Shown: in pieces, positions 53,599-63,075 of the stretch
Numbering within the stretch: the stretch's first letter is position 1
Layout: each line of letters opens with the position of its first letter
DNA from: an uncultured bacterium
GTDB lineage: Bacteria; Verrucomicrobiota; Verrucomicrobiia; CAIQCK01
DNA length: 64,000 nucleotides
Reading direction: 5' to 3'
Assembly (NCBI GenBank): GCA_903870275.1
Contig: CAIQCK010000068.1
Location: forward strand, 62,001 to 126,000
Notes under the pieces: generated by a model
The model's input: only the letters and a program-made list of their open reading frames with translations
What the model was told of the DNA's origin: nothing
Databases searched by the model: none
Made by a program: the position numbers and the translations under genes

Positions 53599-53605
53599 GG
53601 TGACC

Positions 53606-54577
53606 TCAGAAGTATCGGATATATGCTTTCTGCTTCAATCGTTCGATCCATTTTTGCTCGCGCTCTCTGCGCATCTCCTGCGCCAGATTTTTTTCCACTT
53701 CGCCGCGCACTTCCGTCATGGTGCGGGTGCGTTGCGGCCGCACTTCATCCACTTGGATGATGTAAAAACCGTTCTCGGTTTCGATGGCTTTGCTGTGCTG
53801 GCCGGCCGTCAGCGTAAACGCCACGTCGGCCAGTTCCTTGCGCAAGCCCGATTCCTTGTCCACCCAGCCCCAGTCGCCGCCCGGATTTTTCTGGTTGCCG
53901 CTGGAGTAAATGTTCGCCAAGGCGGCGAAATCCGCGCCGGTTTCAAGCTTCTGCCAGAGATTGTTGGCCAGATCGCGAGCCTCGGCGTTGTTGGAGAGAA
54001 GATCTTTTCGGACGACGATCATGCGGAGCCGGACCTGATAAGGGAGCGTGAACTTCCCCTTGTTCTGATTGTAATATTGCTCGACCGCCGAGGGCGAGAT
54101 CACAATGTCGGAGGAGACTTCCTTGTGCCGCAACGCCTGCACGATCACCGGCTCGCGCACGTTCTTCTGCTTCCACTGTTCCAGCGTCATGCCGCGGGCC
54201 TGGACGGTGCGGATCAACGCATTCTTGTCGCCACCGAATTGTTCCTCAATGATCTCGTGCATGCGGGTGTCGAAGACATACTCCGGCAGCTTGTAGCCCT
54301 TGTCGGTGAACTCTTGGAGGATCAGCGCGCGCTCGACCAGCGTGTTGATCGCGTCCACCCAGATCTGTTGCTTTTTCCGGTCGAGTTCCTCGCCGGTATA
54401 ATTGAGGCGATAGGCGTTCTCAATGGCGGGGATTCCCACCTCCCTCACATCGGAAACGGTAATCAGCCGGTCGTTGACGATGGCCGCAATTCCGTCAACA
54501 GCCGTCTCCGCAACCGCTTGAGTGCTGATACCAACCAGCAGCGCCGCAAACGGGGCACAATAAAACAACTTCCGCAT
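53606..54577 (-). CDS. SurA-like periplasmic peptidylprolyl isomerase
   Basis: About 323 residues from the ATG at 54577, which gives a clean signal peptide (MRKLFYCAPFAALLVGISTQ, cleavage near AVA). Alternative in-frame ATGs lie at 54592, 54595 and 54640. A SurA N-terminal-like helical region (VDGIAAIVNDRLITVSDV, LVERALILQEF) is followed by one parvulin domain (LRMIVVRKDLLSN, NPGGDWGWVDK, FTLTAGQHSKAIETENGFYIIQV). It folds or chaperones outer-membrane proteins. E. coli SurA has two parvulin domains; here there is one. It is followed by pdxA. Confidence 0.88.
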   Translation of the reverse strand: MRKLFYCAPFAALLVGISTQAVAETAVDGIAAIVNDRLITVSDVREVGIPAIENAYRLNYTGEELDRKKQQIWVDAINTLVERALILQEFTDKGYKLPEYVFDTRMHEIIEEQFGGDKNALIRTVQARGMTLEQWKQKNVREPVIVQALRHKEVSSDIVISPSAVEQYYNQNKGKFTLPYQVRLRMIVVRKDLLSNNAEARDLANNLWQKLETGADFAALANIYSSGNQKNPGGDWGWVDKESGLRKELADVAFTLTAGQHSKAIETENGFYIIQVDEVRPQRTRTMTEVRGEVEKNLAQEMRREREQKWIERLKQKAYIRYF

Positions 54578-54681
54578 TTCGTTATATCTCATCATGGCAG
54601 GACTTTGGGCCATCTTCAAGCTTGAAATTCCTGCAAACATAACCAACTGAAATAACGGATCTTATATCTTGAATTGGCCCG

Positions 54682-57600
54682 CTAACTGACTGGTTTTTGC
54701 TGGCAAATGCTCTTTTTCAGTTCTGCCAGAACTTGGTGGATGTCCTTCAGTTTCGCCGTCGCTGTCTGGCCGCTGAGGCGGGGAAACTTGTCGTTGATTT
54801 GCACATAATCGTCGCCCCGGGTCAGCATGATTCTGTCACCGCGGGTTTCCACGTTTGTCACGCCGACGTTGCCGGCGAAGAGTTTCAGCGTTGCCAATTG
54901 CAGCAGCAGTTCCGCCGCGGCTGGTGGCTTGCCGAACCGGTCGCGCATTTCCTGCCGCAGCGAGCCGATCTCTTCGACGGACGCCGCCTGCGCCAGCTTC
55001 CGATACATCTCGATCCGCTGCCGCGTGTCCGAGACATAATCATGCGGCAGGAAACACGGTGCGCGGGCTGCCGTGGGGCGCGGAGCGTCGAGCGTTGGAC
55101 GTGAAATATCCTCTTTTAGCGACGCTCTACGCTCCACGCTCCACGCTCCACCCTCCCCCTCCGCCTCGCCCGGCGTCAACGCGAGAAAATCCAGCCGTGT
55201 GCGGACCTCCACGCGGGGTTTCACCTTCCGGCCTTTGAGCTGGCCGATGCTTTCCTTCAACAACTGGCAATACAACTCGAAACCGACGGCGGTGATGTGT
55301 CCGCTCTGCTGCCGGCCGAGGATGTTGCCCGCGCCGCGGATCTCCAGGTCGCGCATGGCGATCTTGTAGCCGCTGCCGAGCGAGGAATACTGGCGGATGG
55401 CCGAGATGCGCCGCCGGGCGGAGTCGAAGAGATGACCGTGCCGCGGCAGCATCAGGCAGGCGTAGGCCTGATGCTTGTAGCGGCCGACGCGCCCGCGGAG
55501 CTGGTAGAGGTCCGCCAGCCCGAACCGGTCAGCGCGGTCAATGATGATCGTGTTGGCGTTCGGGATGTCGAGGCCGCTCTCGATGATCGTCGTGCAAAGC
55601 AGCACGTCAATCTCGCCGTTGACGAACCGCTGCATCACCGACTCCAGCTCGTCCTCGTGCATCTGGCCGTGCCCGATGCCGACGCGCGCCTCCGGCACGA
55701 GTTGGCAGATGCGCAGCGCCACCTTCTCGATGTCGTAGACGCGGTTGTGGAGGTAATAAATCTGCCCGTCGCGCGCCAGCTCGCGCCGGATCGCGTCGCG
55801 GATGACGCGCTCGTCGTAGGCGCAGACCGTCGTTTGCACTGGCAGCCGGTCCGCCGGCGGAGTGTCGAGGCTCGACAGGTCGCGCAGGCCCATCAACGAC
55901 AGATACAGCGTCCGCGGGATTGGCGTCGCCGTCAGCGTCAGCACGTCCACCATCTTGCGCAGCCGCTTGAACGTCTCCTTGTGCGCCACGCCGAAGCGCT
56001 GCTCCTCGTCCACAATCACCAGTCCGAGGTCGCGGAACTGCACGTCGCCTGACAGCAGCCGGTGCGTGCCGATGACGATGTCGAGCGAGCCTTCGCGCAG
56101 CGCCCGCAGGATGCGGTTCTGCTGGCGCGTTGTGCGGAACCGGCTGAGCATCTCGATCCGCACCGGGTAATCCGCCATCCGCTCGCAGAAGGTGTTGAAG
56201 TGTTGTTGCGCCAGCACCGTCGTTGGCACCAGCACGGCGACCTGCCGGCCGTCCATCACCGTCTTGAACGCCGCGCGCATCGCCACCTCCGTCTTGCCGT
56301 AGCCGACATCGCCGCAGAGCAGCCGGTCCATCGGCTTCGACGCCTCCATGTCGCGCTTGATTTCCTCCGCGCTCGTGAGCTGGTCCGGCGTCTCCTCGTA
56401 GATGAACGCCGCCTCGAACTCGCGCTGCCACGCCGTGTCCGGCTTGAACGCGTGCCCCGGCAGCGCCGCGCGCGCCGCCTGCAACTCCAGCAGTTCTGCC
56501 GCGAGGTCGCGCGTCGCCAGCTCGGCTGCGTCGCGGCTCTTGCGCCACGCCAGCGAGCCGAGCCGCGACAACGGCGGCGCCGCCTTGCCCGCGCCGACGT
56601 AGCGCGTCACCAGGTGCGCCTGCGCCACCGGCACGTAAAGCCGCGCGCTCCCGGCATACTCGACGGTCATCACCTCCTGCCGCGCGCCGCCGATGTCCAC
56701 CTCCTGCAAACCACAGTAGCGTCCGATGCCGTGCTCGATATGCACCACAAAGTCGCCTTCTTCCAACTCCGCGATGTCACTGATGCGCCGCGTCTCGTGC
56801 GGCAGCCGCTTCGCCAGCTTGCGCGGCCGCAGAATGCGATAACGCCCGAAAATCTCCGCGTCGCTTACCACTACCAGCCGCGCGTCCGGCCAGATGAACC
56901 CTTGCGCCAGCGTGCCGATCTCCAGCCGCAACGGCACGCCGTCGAGGCTGTGCAGCGGCAGAATTTCCTTCAACCGCTGCCGCTCGCCCTCGTTGTTGCA
57001 GAAGACGAAAACCTCGCAGTCCTGCTCCGTCCACAGGCGGAGCTGGGAGAAAAACCTTTTCCGTTCCTGCTCCGCCACGCCCGCCTCCGGCAGCCCGCCG
57101 GAAATCGGCCGGTAAGCCTCCAGTGAATTGATCGTCAATTCCACGCTGCCCGCCGTCACCACGTCGCTCAGCGCGACGACGCTGTAGTGGCGGTCTCTGA
57201 TCGCCGTTTCCCCATCCGCTGCTGCAGGCTGCGTGCCCTCATGCGGCGCCGCCGTCAATGGTTCAGTCAGCCGCTCGAACGGCAAATGAAATGGGTCGTC
57301 TTTCGGCAACTCCGCCGCGTAGCGCCGCGCCGCTTCCGCCAGCCGGTCCGGTTCGTCGAGCACCAGCAGCGTGTCTGCCGGTAGAAAATCGAGAAGATCG
57401 CCGAGCCACGAATCGGCCGGGTCGGCAGGTTGTTCGCTGGCAGGGCGTGCCGTCCCGGCGAGCGGGGGCGATTCTGGCGGCAACACCGCCGGCTCGCTTG
57501 CCTTGCCGTTTTTCTCGCGTTCCTGCCAGCGTTGCTGCAACAAACCAATCTCGCCCGCCGGTCCGATCACGCACGACTCGACGCGCCCGGCGCTGACTTG

Positions 57601-58311
57601 CGTCGCCACGTCGAACCGCCGCATGGAGTCAATCGAGTCGCCAAAAAACTCCAACCGCAGTGGTGTTGGCTCGTCGAGCGGGAACAAATCGAGGATGCCG
57701 CCGCGCACCGCGAACTGCCCCCGTTCCTGCACCTGCGCCTCGCGCGCGTAGCCGAGCCGCACCAGCTTGCCCGCCAGCGAATCCATTTCCATCTCCTGCT
57801 CGGTGCGAAGCTCCAGCAGCAGCGACCGAAATGCCCGCGGCGAGAACGTGCGTTGCAGCAATGACTGGACGGACGCGACGATGATGGGAAGATGGAGTGA
57901 TGGGTCTTGGCCCGTCTGGAATGTGGGAGGGACCTTGGCGTTCCGACCAGCAGAATCGCCGCGCTGAGGCGGCTCCCACATTTTTTCCGACAAACGCTTC
58001 AACACGCGCAGCCGGTCGGCGATGACATCGGCGCTGGGCAGGCCGGCGTGCGGCAACGATTCCCACGCGGGATAGAACTGAGGTTCCGTGCCGAACGCGA
58101 TGAGGCTTAGTTCCCAGGCTTCCTGCGATTTCAAACCGTCGGTGACAATCAGCAGCGGCCGGGAAAGTTTTCGCGCCAGCAACGCCGTGAGGAATGGACG
58201 CGCCGGTTCCGCCACCGGCGCCAGAGACAAAAAAGGCCCTCCGGCGATTGCCGCAGCGGCCCGGGGGGTCTCAGCGCAATCCAGCGCAATTTCTACCGGG
58301 CCTTTGTCCAT
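54682..58311 (-). CDS. mfd: Transcription-repair coupling factor with repeat-derived insertions
   Basis: About 1,209 residues from the ATG at 58311. Mfd removes stalled RNA polymerase and recruits UvrA. The UvrB-like N-terminal part, the RNA polymerase interaction domain (RRISDIAELEEGDFVVHIEHGIGRY), the RecG-like helicase motor (GDVGYGKTEVAMRAAF Walker A, VDEEQRFG Walker B, TLTATPIPRTL) and the C-terminal TRCF domain are present. Three insertions look foreign: one near residue 113-140 (encoded by the palindrome at 57920-57982), one near 370 (AIRDRHYSV, 57182-57206) and one near 1,055 (SVERRASLKEDISRPTL, 55079-55155). An earlier TTG start would add a further repeat-derived N-terminus. Confidence 0.93.
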   Translation of the reverse strand: MDKGPVEIALDCAETPRAAAAIAGGPFLSLAPVAEPARPFLTALLARKLSRPLLIVTDGLKSQEAWELSLIAFGTEPQFYPAWESLPHAGLPSADVIADRLRVLKRLSEKMWEPPQRGDSAGRNAKVPPTFQTGQDPSLHLPIIVASVQSLLQRTFSPRAFRSLLLELRTEQEMEMDSLAGKLVRLGYAREAQVQERGQFAVRGGILDLFPLDEPTPLRLEFFGDSIDSMRRFDVATQVSAGRVESCVIGPAGEIGLLQQRWQEREKNGKASEPAVLPPESPPLAGTARPASEQPADPADSWLGDLLDFLPADTLLVLDEPDRLAEAARRYAAELPKDDPFHLPFERLTEPLTAAPHEGTQPAAADGETAIRDRHYSVVALSDVVTAGSVELTINSLEAYRPISGGLPEAGVAEQERKRFFSQLRLWTEQDCEVFVFCNNEGERQRLKEILPLHSLDGVPLRLEIGTLAQGFIWPDARLVVVSDAEIFGRYRILRPRKLAKRLPHETRRISDIAELEEGDFVVHIEHGIGRYCGLQEVDIGGARQEVMTVEYAGSARLYVPVAQAHLVTRYVGAGKAAPPLSRLGSLAWRKSRDAAELATRDLAAELLELQAARAALPGHAFKPDTAWQREFEAAFIYEETPDQLTSAEEIKRDMEASKPMDRLLCGDVGYGKTEVAMRAAFKTVMDGRQVAVLVPTTVLAQQHFNTFCERMADYPVRIEMLSRFRTTRQQNRILRALREGSLDIVIGTHRLLSGDVQFRDLGLVIVDEEQRFGVAHKETFKRLRKMVDVLTLTATPIPRTLYLSLMGLRDLSSLDTPPADRLPVQTTVCAYDERVIRDAIRRELARDGQIYYLHNRVYDIEKVALRICQLVPEARVGIGHGQMHEDELESVMQRFVNGEIDVLLCTTIIESGLDIPNANTIIIDRADRFGLADLYQLRGRVGRYKHQAYACLMLPRHGHLFDSARRRISAIRQYSSLGSGYKIAMRDLEIRGAGNILGRQQSGHITAVGFELYCQLLKESIGQLKGRKVKPRVEVRTRLDFLALTPGEAEGEGGAWSVERRASLKEDISRPTLDAPRPTAARAPCFLPHDYVSDTRQRIEMYRKLAQAASVEEIGSLRQEMRDRFGKPPAAAELLLQLATLKLFAGNVGVTNVETRGDRIMLTRGDDYVQINDKFPRLSGQTATAKLKDIHQVLAELKKSICQQKPVS
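55079..55155. repeat. GCTCCAC/GAGCGT oligomer repeat inside mfd
   Basis: On the plus strand GAGCGTCGAGCGTTGG leads to ACGCTCTACGCTCCACGCTC and further units, forming an imperfect inverted repeat. It is in frame in the TRCF-domain region of mfd. Confidence 0.8.
57182..57206. repeat. CTGTAGTGGCGGTCTCTGAT repeat inside mfd
   Basis: Same family as the 26939-27010 inverted repeat and the copy at 58407. Read on the minus strand it encodes AIRDRHYS within the protein. Confidence 0.8.
57920..57982. repeat. 63-bp palindrome-ended element inside mfd
   Basis: AATGTGGGAG (57920-57929) and its exact complement CTCCCACATT (57973-57982) enclose 43 bp, and the element is exactly 21 codons long. It adds a Pro/Arg/Gly-rich segment to the UvrB-like part of Mfd. 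Confidence 0.75.
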
Positions 58312-58482
58312 TTCGGATTTCGGATTGTGGATTGCGGATTTGACGGATTCCGCATCCCACAATCCGAAATGCCGTTGCTTGCGAGGTTCTCGCAAGCGCG
58401 CCCAACTGTAGCGGCAGTCTCAGACCGCCGCAAGGCAGGGCCAGACCAGCCAAAGTAACAATACGCGTTCTACGCCGATCTG
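58312..58482. repeat. ATTTCGGATTGTGGATTGCG repeat plus CTGTAGCGGCAGTC arm
   Basis: TTCGGATTTCGGATTGTGGA steps at 58312-58370 sit at the 5' end of mfd, and a CTGTAGCGGCAGTCTCAGAC arm lies at about 58407-58426. Both belong to families seen elsewhere in the window. Confidence 0.7.
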
Positions 58483-59451
58483 TCAGCGTTGATAAATCTC
58501 GGTCCGAAAAATGTAGGGTGTCTTACCTTTTGGGAAAAGGTCGTTGATCAAATACTCGACCGTCTTCAGAAGTTTTTCTTTCTGTCCTTTCTCAAAACTG
58601 AAGCCAATGTCACGACTAAATCCTTCAATTTCCCAAAATCCTCTGGCTACGGAACGATGGTCCTCGAATTTGATGCCTTGCTGGGTAAGCCACTCGATCA
58701 GCTTCTTGACGGTTTCTTCCGGCAGGGCGAAAACCGTCGGAAGTGCGTCGGGAAGAGCGCCTTTATAAGGCTCATAATCCAAGCCTGGAGACCTGTTTTT
58801 CTTTTCCTTTTCGAGGACAGAGATCCCAACAAAATAGGAGTCACTGCATATAGTTACAATGCAATTCCAAACCCCATCCGAAGGGGACATGTTTGCCCGG
58901 ATGTCCTGTGAATCGGATGTTTGAGCCGGCTTTTGATTTACAGTTTTGGCCAGCGCATCCAGCAACTTTTGTTTGTCCGCGAGTTTCTCGTCATGACTGA
59001 CAGTTCTTGAATTCATCACCGCATCCGCCTCTTTTGCTTTTTCGAGTCGTTCCTTTTCCATCTTTGCTTCGAGGTCGGGAGGCTCTTCAGATGAAATCTT
59101 CCAGAGCTTCATTTTCTTTTGCTTGTCCAATTCAAAATGAAGCGTTTGATCCGTGGGATCGAATTCGAGTTGCAATTCTCTTGGCAGGTTTTTGCCGCGA
59201 CCTCGCAAGTCAATGTCACGCCCACGCAGGACAATTCCCTTGTCTGTAACCGACCAACGAATGATGTCTCCTCCGACCGACATGGCAAACGTGCCTCGGC
59301 CATCTTTTCGGAGTCCCAGGAAGGCTTGGCCGAAGGCCTCTTGCTCTTTATTGCTCCAAGAACCGACGTAGTCGAATCCGAACGAAGTGAGCGGCCAGAA
59401 AAGCACAGCTAGCAGAAAAAATGCAAATCGAGTTTTAATACGAGCCTCCAC
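58483..59451 (-). CDS. Exported hypothetical protein, low GC
   Basis: A 322-residue protein with a signal peptide (about 1-25, FFLLAVLFWPLTSFG). The mature part starts FDYVGSWSNKEQEAFGQAFL, holds charged helices (KMEKERLEKAKEADAVM) and ends FPKGKTPYIFRTEIYQR. No family was recognised. The line at 58561 has only 23 of 60 G/C (38%), the lowest I counted here, so recent transfer is likely. It is separated from mfd by repeats. Confidence 0.65.
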   Translation of the reverse strand: MEARIKTRFAFFLLAVLFWPLTSFGFDYVGSWSNKEQEAFGQAFLGLRKDGRGTFAMSVGGDIIRWSVTDKGIVLRGRDIDLRGRGKNLPRELQLEFDPTDQTLHFELDKQKKMKLWKISSEEPPDLEAKMEKERLEKAKEADAVMNSRTVSHDEKLADKQKLLDALAKTVNQKPAQTSDSQDIRANMSPSDGVWNCIVTICSDSYFVGISVLEKEKKNRSPGLDYEPYKGALPDALPTVFALPEETVKKLIEWLTQQGIKFEDHRSVARGFWEIEGFSRDIGFSFEKGQKEKLLKTVEYLINDLFPKGKTPYIFRTEIYQR

Positions 59452-59540
59452 TTGCCAGTTTGGCAGTGATTCGAGGTCAAGTAAATCTCCGAATGAACTG
59501 GATCACAATCCGGCCATCCGCCATTCGTCTCACACGCCGC

Positions 59541-60530
59541 CTACTTCGGCAGCAACTCGGCGACGAGCGACTTCTCTTCCTTCAACTCGTTCTCCGTCGC
59601 CGTGATCTTCGCGCGACTGAAATCGTTGAGCGGCACGCCCTGCACGATTTCCCGGTTTTTGCCGTCGCTGCGCATTGGATAGCTGAAGATGAGGCCCTTT
59701 TCAATGCCGTAGCTGCCGTCGGAGCAGACCGCGACGCTGAACCAATCGTCCTTCGGCGTCGGCGTCGTCAGCGCGCGCACCGTGTCCACGACGGCGTTGG
59801 CGGCGCTGGCGGCGCTGCTGAGGCCGCGCGCCTCGATGATGGCCGCGCCGCGTTTCTGGACGGTGGCGATGAAGTCCTTCTCCAGCCACTCGCGGTGGCC
59901 GATGACGTCGGTGAGGGGCCGGCCGCCGATCTTCGCGTTGAAGAAATCCGGATACATCGTGGAACTGTGGTTGCCCCAAATGGCGAGGTTGGTGACGGCG
60001 GCGACATCCGCGCCGGCTTTCTTCGCGATCTGGGTCCGGGCGCGGTTCTCGTCGAGCTTGGTCATCGCATGCCAGCGGTCGCGGGGGACGCCGGGCGCGT
60101 TGTTCATGGCGATGAAACAGTTGGTGTTGCACGGATTGCCGACGACGAGGATGCGCACGTCGCTGGCGGCGTTCTTCTGGATGGCGTGGCCCTGGCCGAT
60201 GAAAATCTTGCCGTTGATGCCGAGCAGGTCCTTGCGCTCCATGCCGGCCTTGCGCGGGACGCTGCCGACCAGGAGACACCAGTTCACGCCCTTGAAGCCT
60301 TCGTTGAGGTCGGCGGTGGGCACGACGCCTTTGAGCAGCGGGAACGCGCAGTCCTCGAGTTCCATCACGACGCCGTTGAGCGCTTTCAACGCCGGCTCGA
60401 TCTCAATGAGGTGAAGGATCACCGGCTGCTCCGGCCCGAACATCGCGCCGGAGGCGATGCGGAAAAGAAGCGAATAACCGATTTGGCCGGCAGCGCCGGT
60501 GACAGCAACGCGAATGGGTGTTTTGTTCAT
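59541..60530 (-). CDS. mdh: Malate dehydrogenase
   Basis: A 329-residue NAD-dependent enzyme of the TCA cycle. The Rossmann loop is [18 protein letters not shown], the substrate arginine region is [10 protein letters not shown] and TKLDENRAR, and the catalytic histidine is in [13 protein letters not shown]. This is the MDH group of about 325-330 residues found also in Actinobacteria and Chlamydia. The divergent 230 bp upstream hold a Shine-Dalgarno site for the aldo/keto reductase, but no clear promoter was read. Confidence 0.95.
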   Translation of the reverse strand: MNKTPIRVAVTGAAGQIGYSLLFRIASGAMFGPEQPVILHLIEIEPALKALNGVVMELEDCAFPLLKGVVPTADLNEGFKGVNWCLLVGSVPRKAGMERKDLLGINGKIFIGQGHAIQKNAASDVRILVVGNPCNTNCFIAMNNAPGVPRDRWHAMTKLDENRARTQIAKKAGADVAAVTNLAIWGNHSSTMYPDFFNAKIGGRPLTDVIGHREWLEKDFIATVQKRGAAIIEARGLSSAASAANAVVDTVRALTTPTPKDDWFSVAVCSDGSYGIEKGLIFSYPMRSDGKNREIVQGVPLNDFSRAKITATENELKEEKSLVAELLPK

Positions 60531-60760
60531 GTAATGGCTCCAAGTGCGCGGAATATAGGTGGCCGAGTCCGGTCGCGCAAATTTTTTGGCGAAAAAAGGC
60601 CGCAGCCTTCACCGCGCCAGGCGGAATCACGACCGCGGCTGCGCGTGAGTCGTTGGCGCGGCATCTCGAAGTTTCGGTCTTGTCCGGCCCATGGCGACGG
60701 CGTAGGCTGCGCGGCGTCAGCGGTAACTTGTGTTGATCGCGGCAACGAAAGGAGTTCGCC

Positions 60761-61999
60761 ATGAAAGCTGAAGAGAGCGGGTCTGTGACACGTCGCCATT
60801 TTTTGGAGACAACCACCGCGGCAACGTTGGGGGTGCTGGCGGCAAACCACCCGGCGCCAGCGGCCGGCGAACCGGCGGCAGGCATGAAGTATCGCCGGCT
60901 CGGCCGCACCAACCTCAAGATTTCCGAGATCGGTCTGGGCTGCGCCAGCGGGCTGCGTTCGCAACAGCTTGGGCCGGAGCAGTTCAATAAGTATCGCGAG
61001 GCGCTTCCGATGATCGCGCAGCGGTTGCTGGACCACGGCGGCAACTTCGTCGCCACCTCTGCCAGCTACCACGACACCGAGGAGATTCTCGGCCGCGCGT
61101 TGAAAGGCCGCCGCAAGGACGTCTTCATCTTCACGGCGTCCGGCAAGAAGGACGCCAAGGCCGTCATCGCCGACTGCGAGCGGAGCCTGACGCGGTTCCA
61201 GACGGACGTGATTGACGGCTACTTCGGGCACGGCGGCTGGAGCGACGGATTTGGCGAGGCGGCGCAGACGCTCAAGCAGCAGGGCAAAATCCGCTTCATC
61301 GGCATGAGCTGCCACATCCCTGAGAAACACCGCGAGCGCGTCGAGGCGGGTTTGGTGGACTTCATTTTCCAGCCCTACAACTACATGAACCTCGCCAAGT
61401 GGACGGAGAAGACCGACCGCGTTGGCACGGAGGAACTGTTCGAGCTGTGCAAGAAGAAGGACGTGGGCGTGATGGTGATCAAGCCGATGACCGGACACTT
61501 CATTCCCAACTGGGCGAAGCAGACCGACGATCCGAAGGTGGCCGGGCTGCTCACGGAACTGAAGACGGTCGGTAAACAGAACCTCTACCAGGCGTTTCTG
61601 TTGTGGGTGTTGAAGAACCCCAACGTCTGCTGCGCCATCGTCGGCATGGGCGCGACGCAAGACGTGACGGAGAACTGCGCGGCGCTGACGCAGAAGTTCG
61701 GCGCGCTCCATGAGCGCCTGCTGGAGCAATACGCCGCCCTCGCCACGGGCGACTATTGCCGGATGTGCGAGACGTGCGTTCCAACCTGTCCGGCGGGCGT
61801 GCGCATCCCGGACATCCTCCGCTACCGCATGTATCACCAAAACTACGGTCATCGCCGCGACGCGCGCGAACTCTACGCCGCGCTGCCGGCCCATCAACAA
61901 GCGCCGGCCTGCACGGAGTGCGGCCAGTGCGAACAGGTCTGCCCCGCCCGGCTTGCGATTGTCCGAAAGCTCAAAGCCGCCCATGAGTTGCTGGCCTGA
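60761..61999 (+). CDS. Tat-exported aldo/keto reductase with 2[4Fe-4S] ferredoxin tail
   Basis: A 412-residue protein with a twin-arginine leader (TRRHFLETTTAATLGVLAA). The aldo/keto reductase barrel (about 42-340) has MKYRRLGRTNLKISEIGLGC and a FIGMSCHIP region. Two cysteine clusters at the C-terminus, CRMCETCVPTCP and CTECGQCEQVCP, can hold two [4Fe-4S] clusters. AAAGGAG lies 8 bp before the ATG. Electron transfer to the barrel outside the cytoplasm is likely; the substrate is unknown. It heads a three-gene run with the deacetylase-like and FAD genes. Confidence 0.9.
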   Translation: MKAEESGSVTRRHFLETTTAATLGVLAANHPAPAAGEPAAGMKYRRLGRTNLKISEIGLGCASGLRSQQLGPEQFNKYREALPMIAQRLLDHGGNFVATSASYHDTEEILGRALKGRRKDVFIFTASGKKDAKAVIADCERSLTRFQTDVIDGYFGHGGWSDGFGEAAQTLKQQGKIRFIGMSCHIPEKHRERVEAGLVDFIFQPYNYMNLAKWTEKTDRVGTEELFELCKKKDVGVMVIKPMTGHFIPNWAKQTDDPKVAGLLTELKTVGKQNLYQAFLLWVLKNPNVCCAIVGMGATQDVTENCAALTQKFGALHERLLEQYAALATGDYCRMCETCVPTCPAGVRIPDILRYRMYHQNYGHRRDARELYAALPAHQQAPACTECGQCEQVCPARLAIVRKLKAAHELLA

Positions 62000-62032
62000 C
62001 GCACACCCGTTGCGAAGAGGAACGCCGGTCTT

Positions 62033-63043
62033 ATGAACCGTTCGCTGATTTTCTCCGGCTGGATTCTGGCTGGGTTGCTCGGCCTGTGTCAGACAGGTCT
62101 CGCCGACGAGGCCGCGAAAATCCCGACCTGCATGATCGTGGACGATCCGTCGCCGTTCTTCAACATGCGCTCGCTGAAGGACACCAACGTCTGTCACGAG
62201 ATTCCCACATCGTTCTACGCCGAGTTTGGACAGTGGGCCGCGCAGAACGGCGTCAAGGGCAAGTTCAGCGTCGTGCCGTGTCTGGGCGGCATCAACCCGA
62301 TTGACGGTTCGCTCGGTGAATACCCCGGCCACACGCGCGAGGAACGCCTGGCCTGGATCGCGATGATCAAGGAGTGGATTGCGCCGCGGTTCACCATCAC
62401 GCCGGAAGTGATCACGCACTGGTATGTCTGGGACATCGCGGCGAAGCGGCTCAACGCCGGTCCGCAGACGGAAAACAACTGGCTCGCCGCACAACCGCTG
62501 GCGGTCCAGACGGAGTACATCGCCGAAGCGATGCGGATGCTCAAGAACGCGGGCATCGAAGCCGGCGGCCTGACGATGTGCTGGTCGTATCCCAAGGAGA
62601 AAAACGCTACACTGGGCGAGGCTACAGTCCGCGCCGCGGAAAAAGTGCTCGGCCTGAAATATGTGATGGTGTTCAACGACCCCGGCGAGCAACCGGAAGT
62701 CATTTACCGCGGCGACGACGGCGCGACGGCTGTTTCGCTCCATCCGGCGGTCACCGATGTTTACGATCACACGTTCGGCAAGAAGACCGAGCAGGACATC
62801 CTCCAGGACGCCGACCGCTACATCACCGCCGACGGCCAGCGCGGCCTCTTCGTCGAGCAGATCAAGAAGGGCAAGTGCCTCATCTTCTACACGCACGCCC
62901 AGTCGCTCTACGGCAACGGCGCCAAGAGCGGCTTCCGCGTCTTCCAGATGGCCGTCGAGCGGTTGAACCGGCACTACGGCAACCGCATCGAATGGATGAC
63001 CGGCCTGGAAATCTGCCGCAAGTTTTGCCCGCCGCCTCGTTGA
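62033..63043 (+). CDS. Exported polysaccharide deacetylase-like protein
   Basis: A 336-residue protein with a signal peptide (about 1-24, ending TGLAD). The early Asp pair in MIVDDPSPFF and a FSVVPCLGG strand resemble the NodB/polysaccharide deacetylase fold, and GLTMCWSYP and LIFYTHAQSL could be later barrel strands. The metal His motif of classical deacetylases is not obvious, so the activity is uncertain. It lies 33 bp after the aldo/keto reductase gene and is probably co-transcribed with it. Confidence 0.7.
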   Translation: MNRSLIFSGWILAGLLGLCQTGLADEAAKIPTCMIVDDPSPFFNMRSLKDTNVCHEIPTSFYAEFGQWAAQNGVKGKFSVVPCLGGINPIDGSLGEYPGHTREERLAWIAMIKEWIAPRFTITPEVITHWYVWDIAAKRLNAGPQTENNWLAAQPLAVQTEYIAEAMRMLKNAGIEAGGLTMCWSYPKEKNATLGEATVRAAEKVLGLKYVMVFNDPGEQPEVIYRGDDGATAVSLHPAVTDVYDHTFGKKTEQDILQDADRYITADGQRGLFVEQIKKGKCLIFYTHAQSLYGNGAKSGFRVFQMAVERLNRHYGNRIEWMTGLEICRKFCPPPR

Positions 63044-63075
63044 ATGCCGCTCGGAATCGCGCCGCCGCGCCGTCC

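Noticed and set aside
60527-62974. An 815-codon minus-strand frame opposite the aldo/keto reductase and deacetylase-like genes
   Set aside because: It is a GC-driven shadow; the plus-strand genes carry a Tat leader, Fe-S cysteines and a signal peptide.
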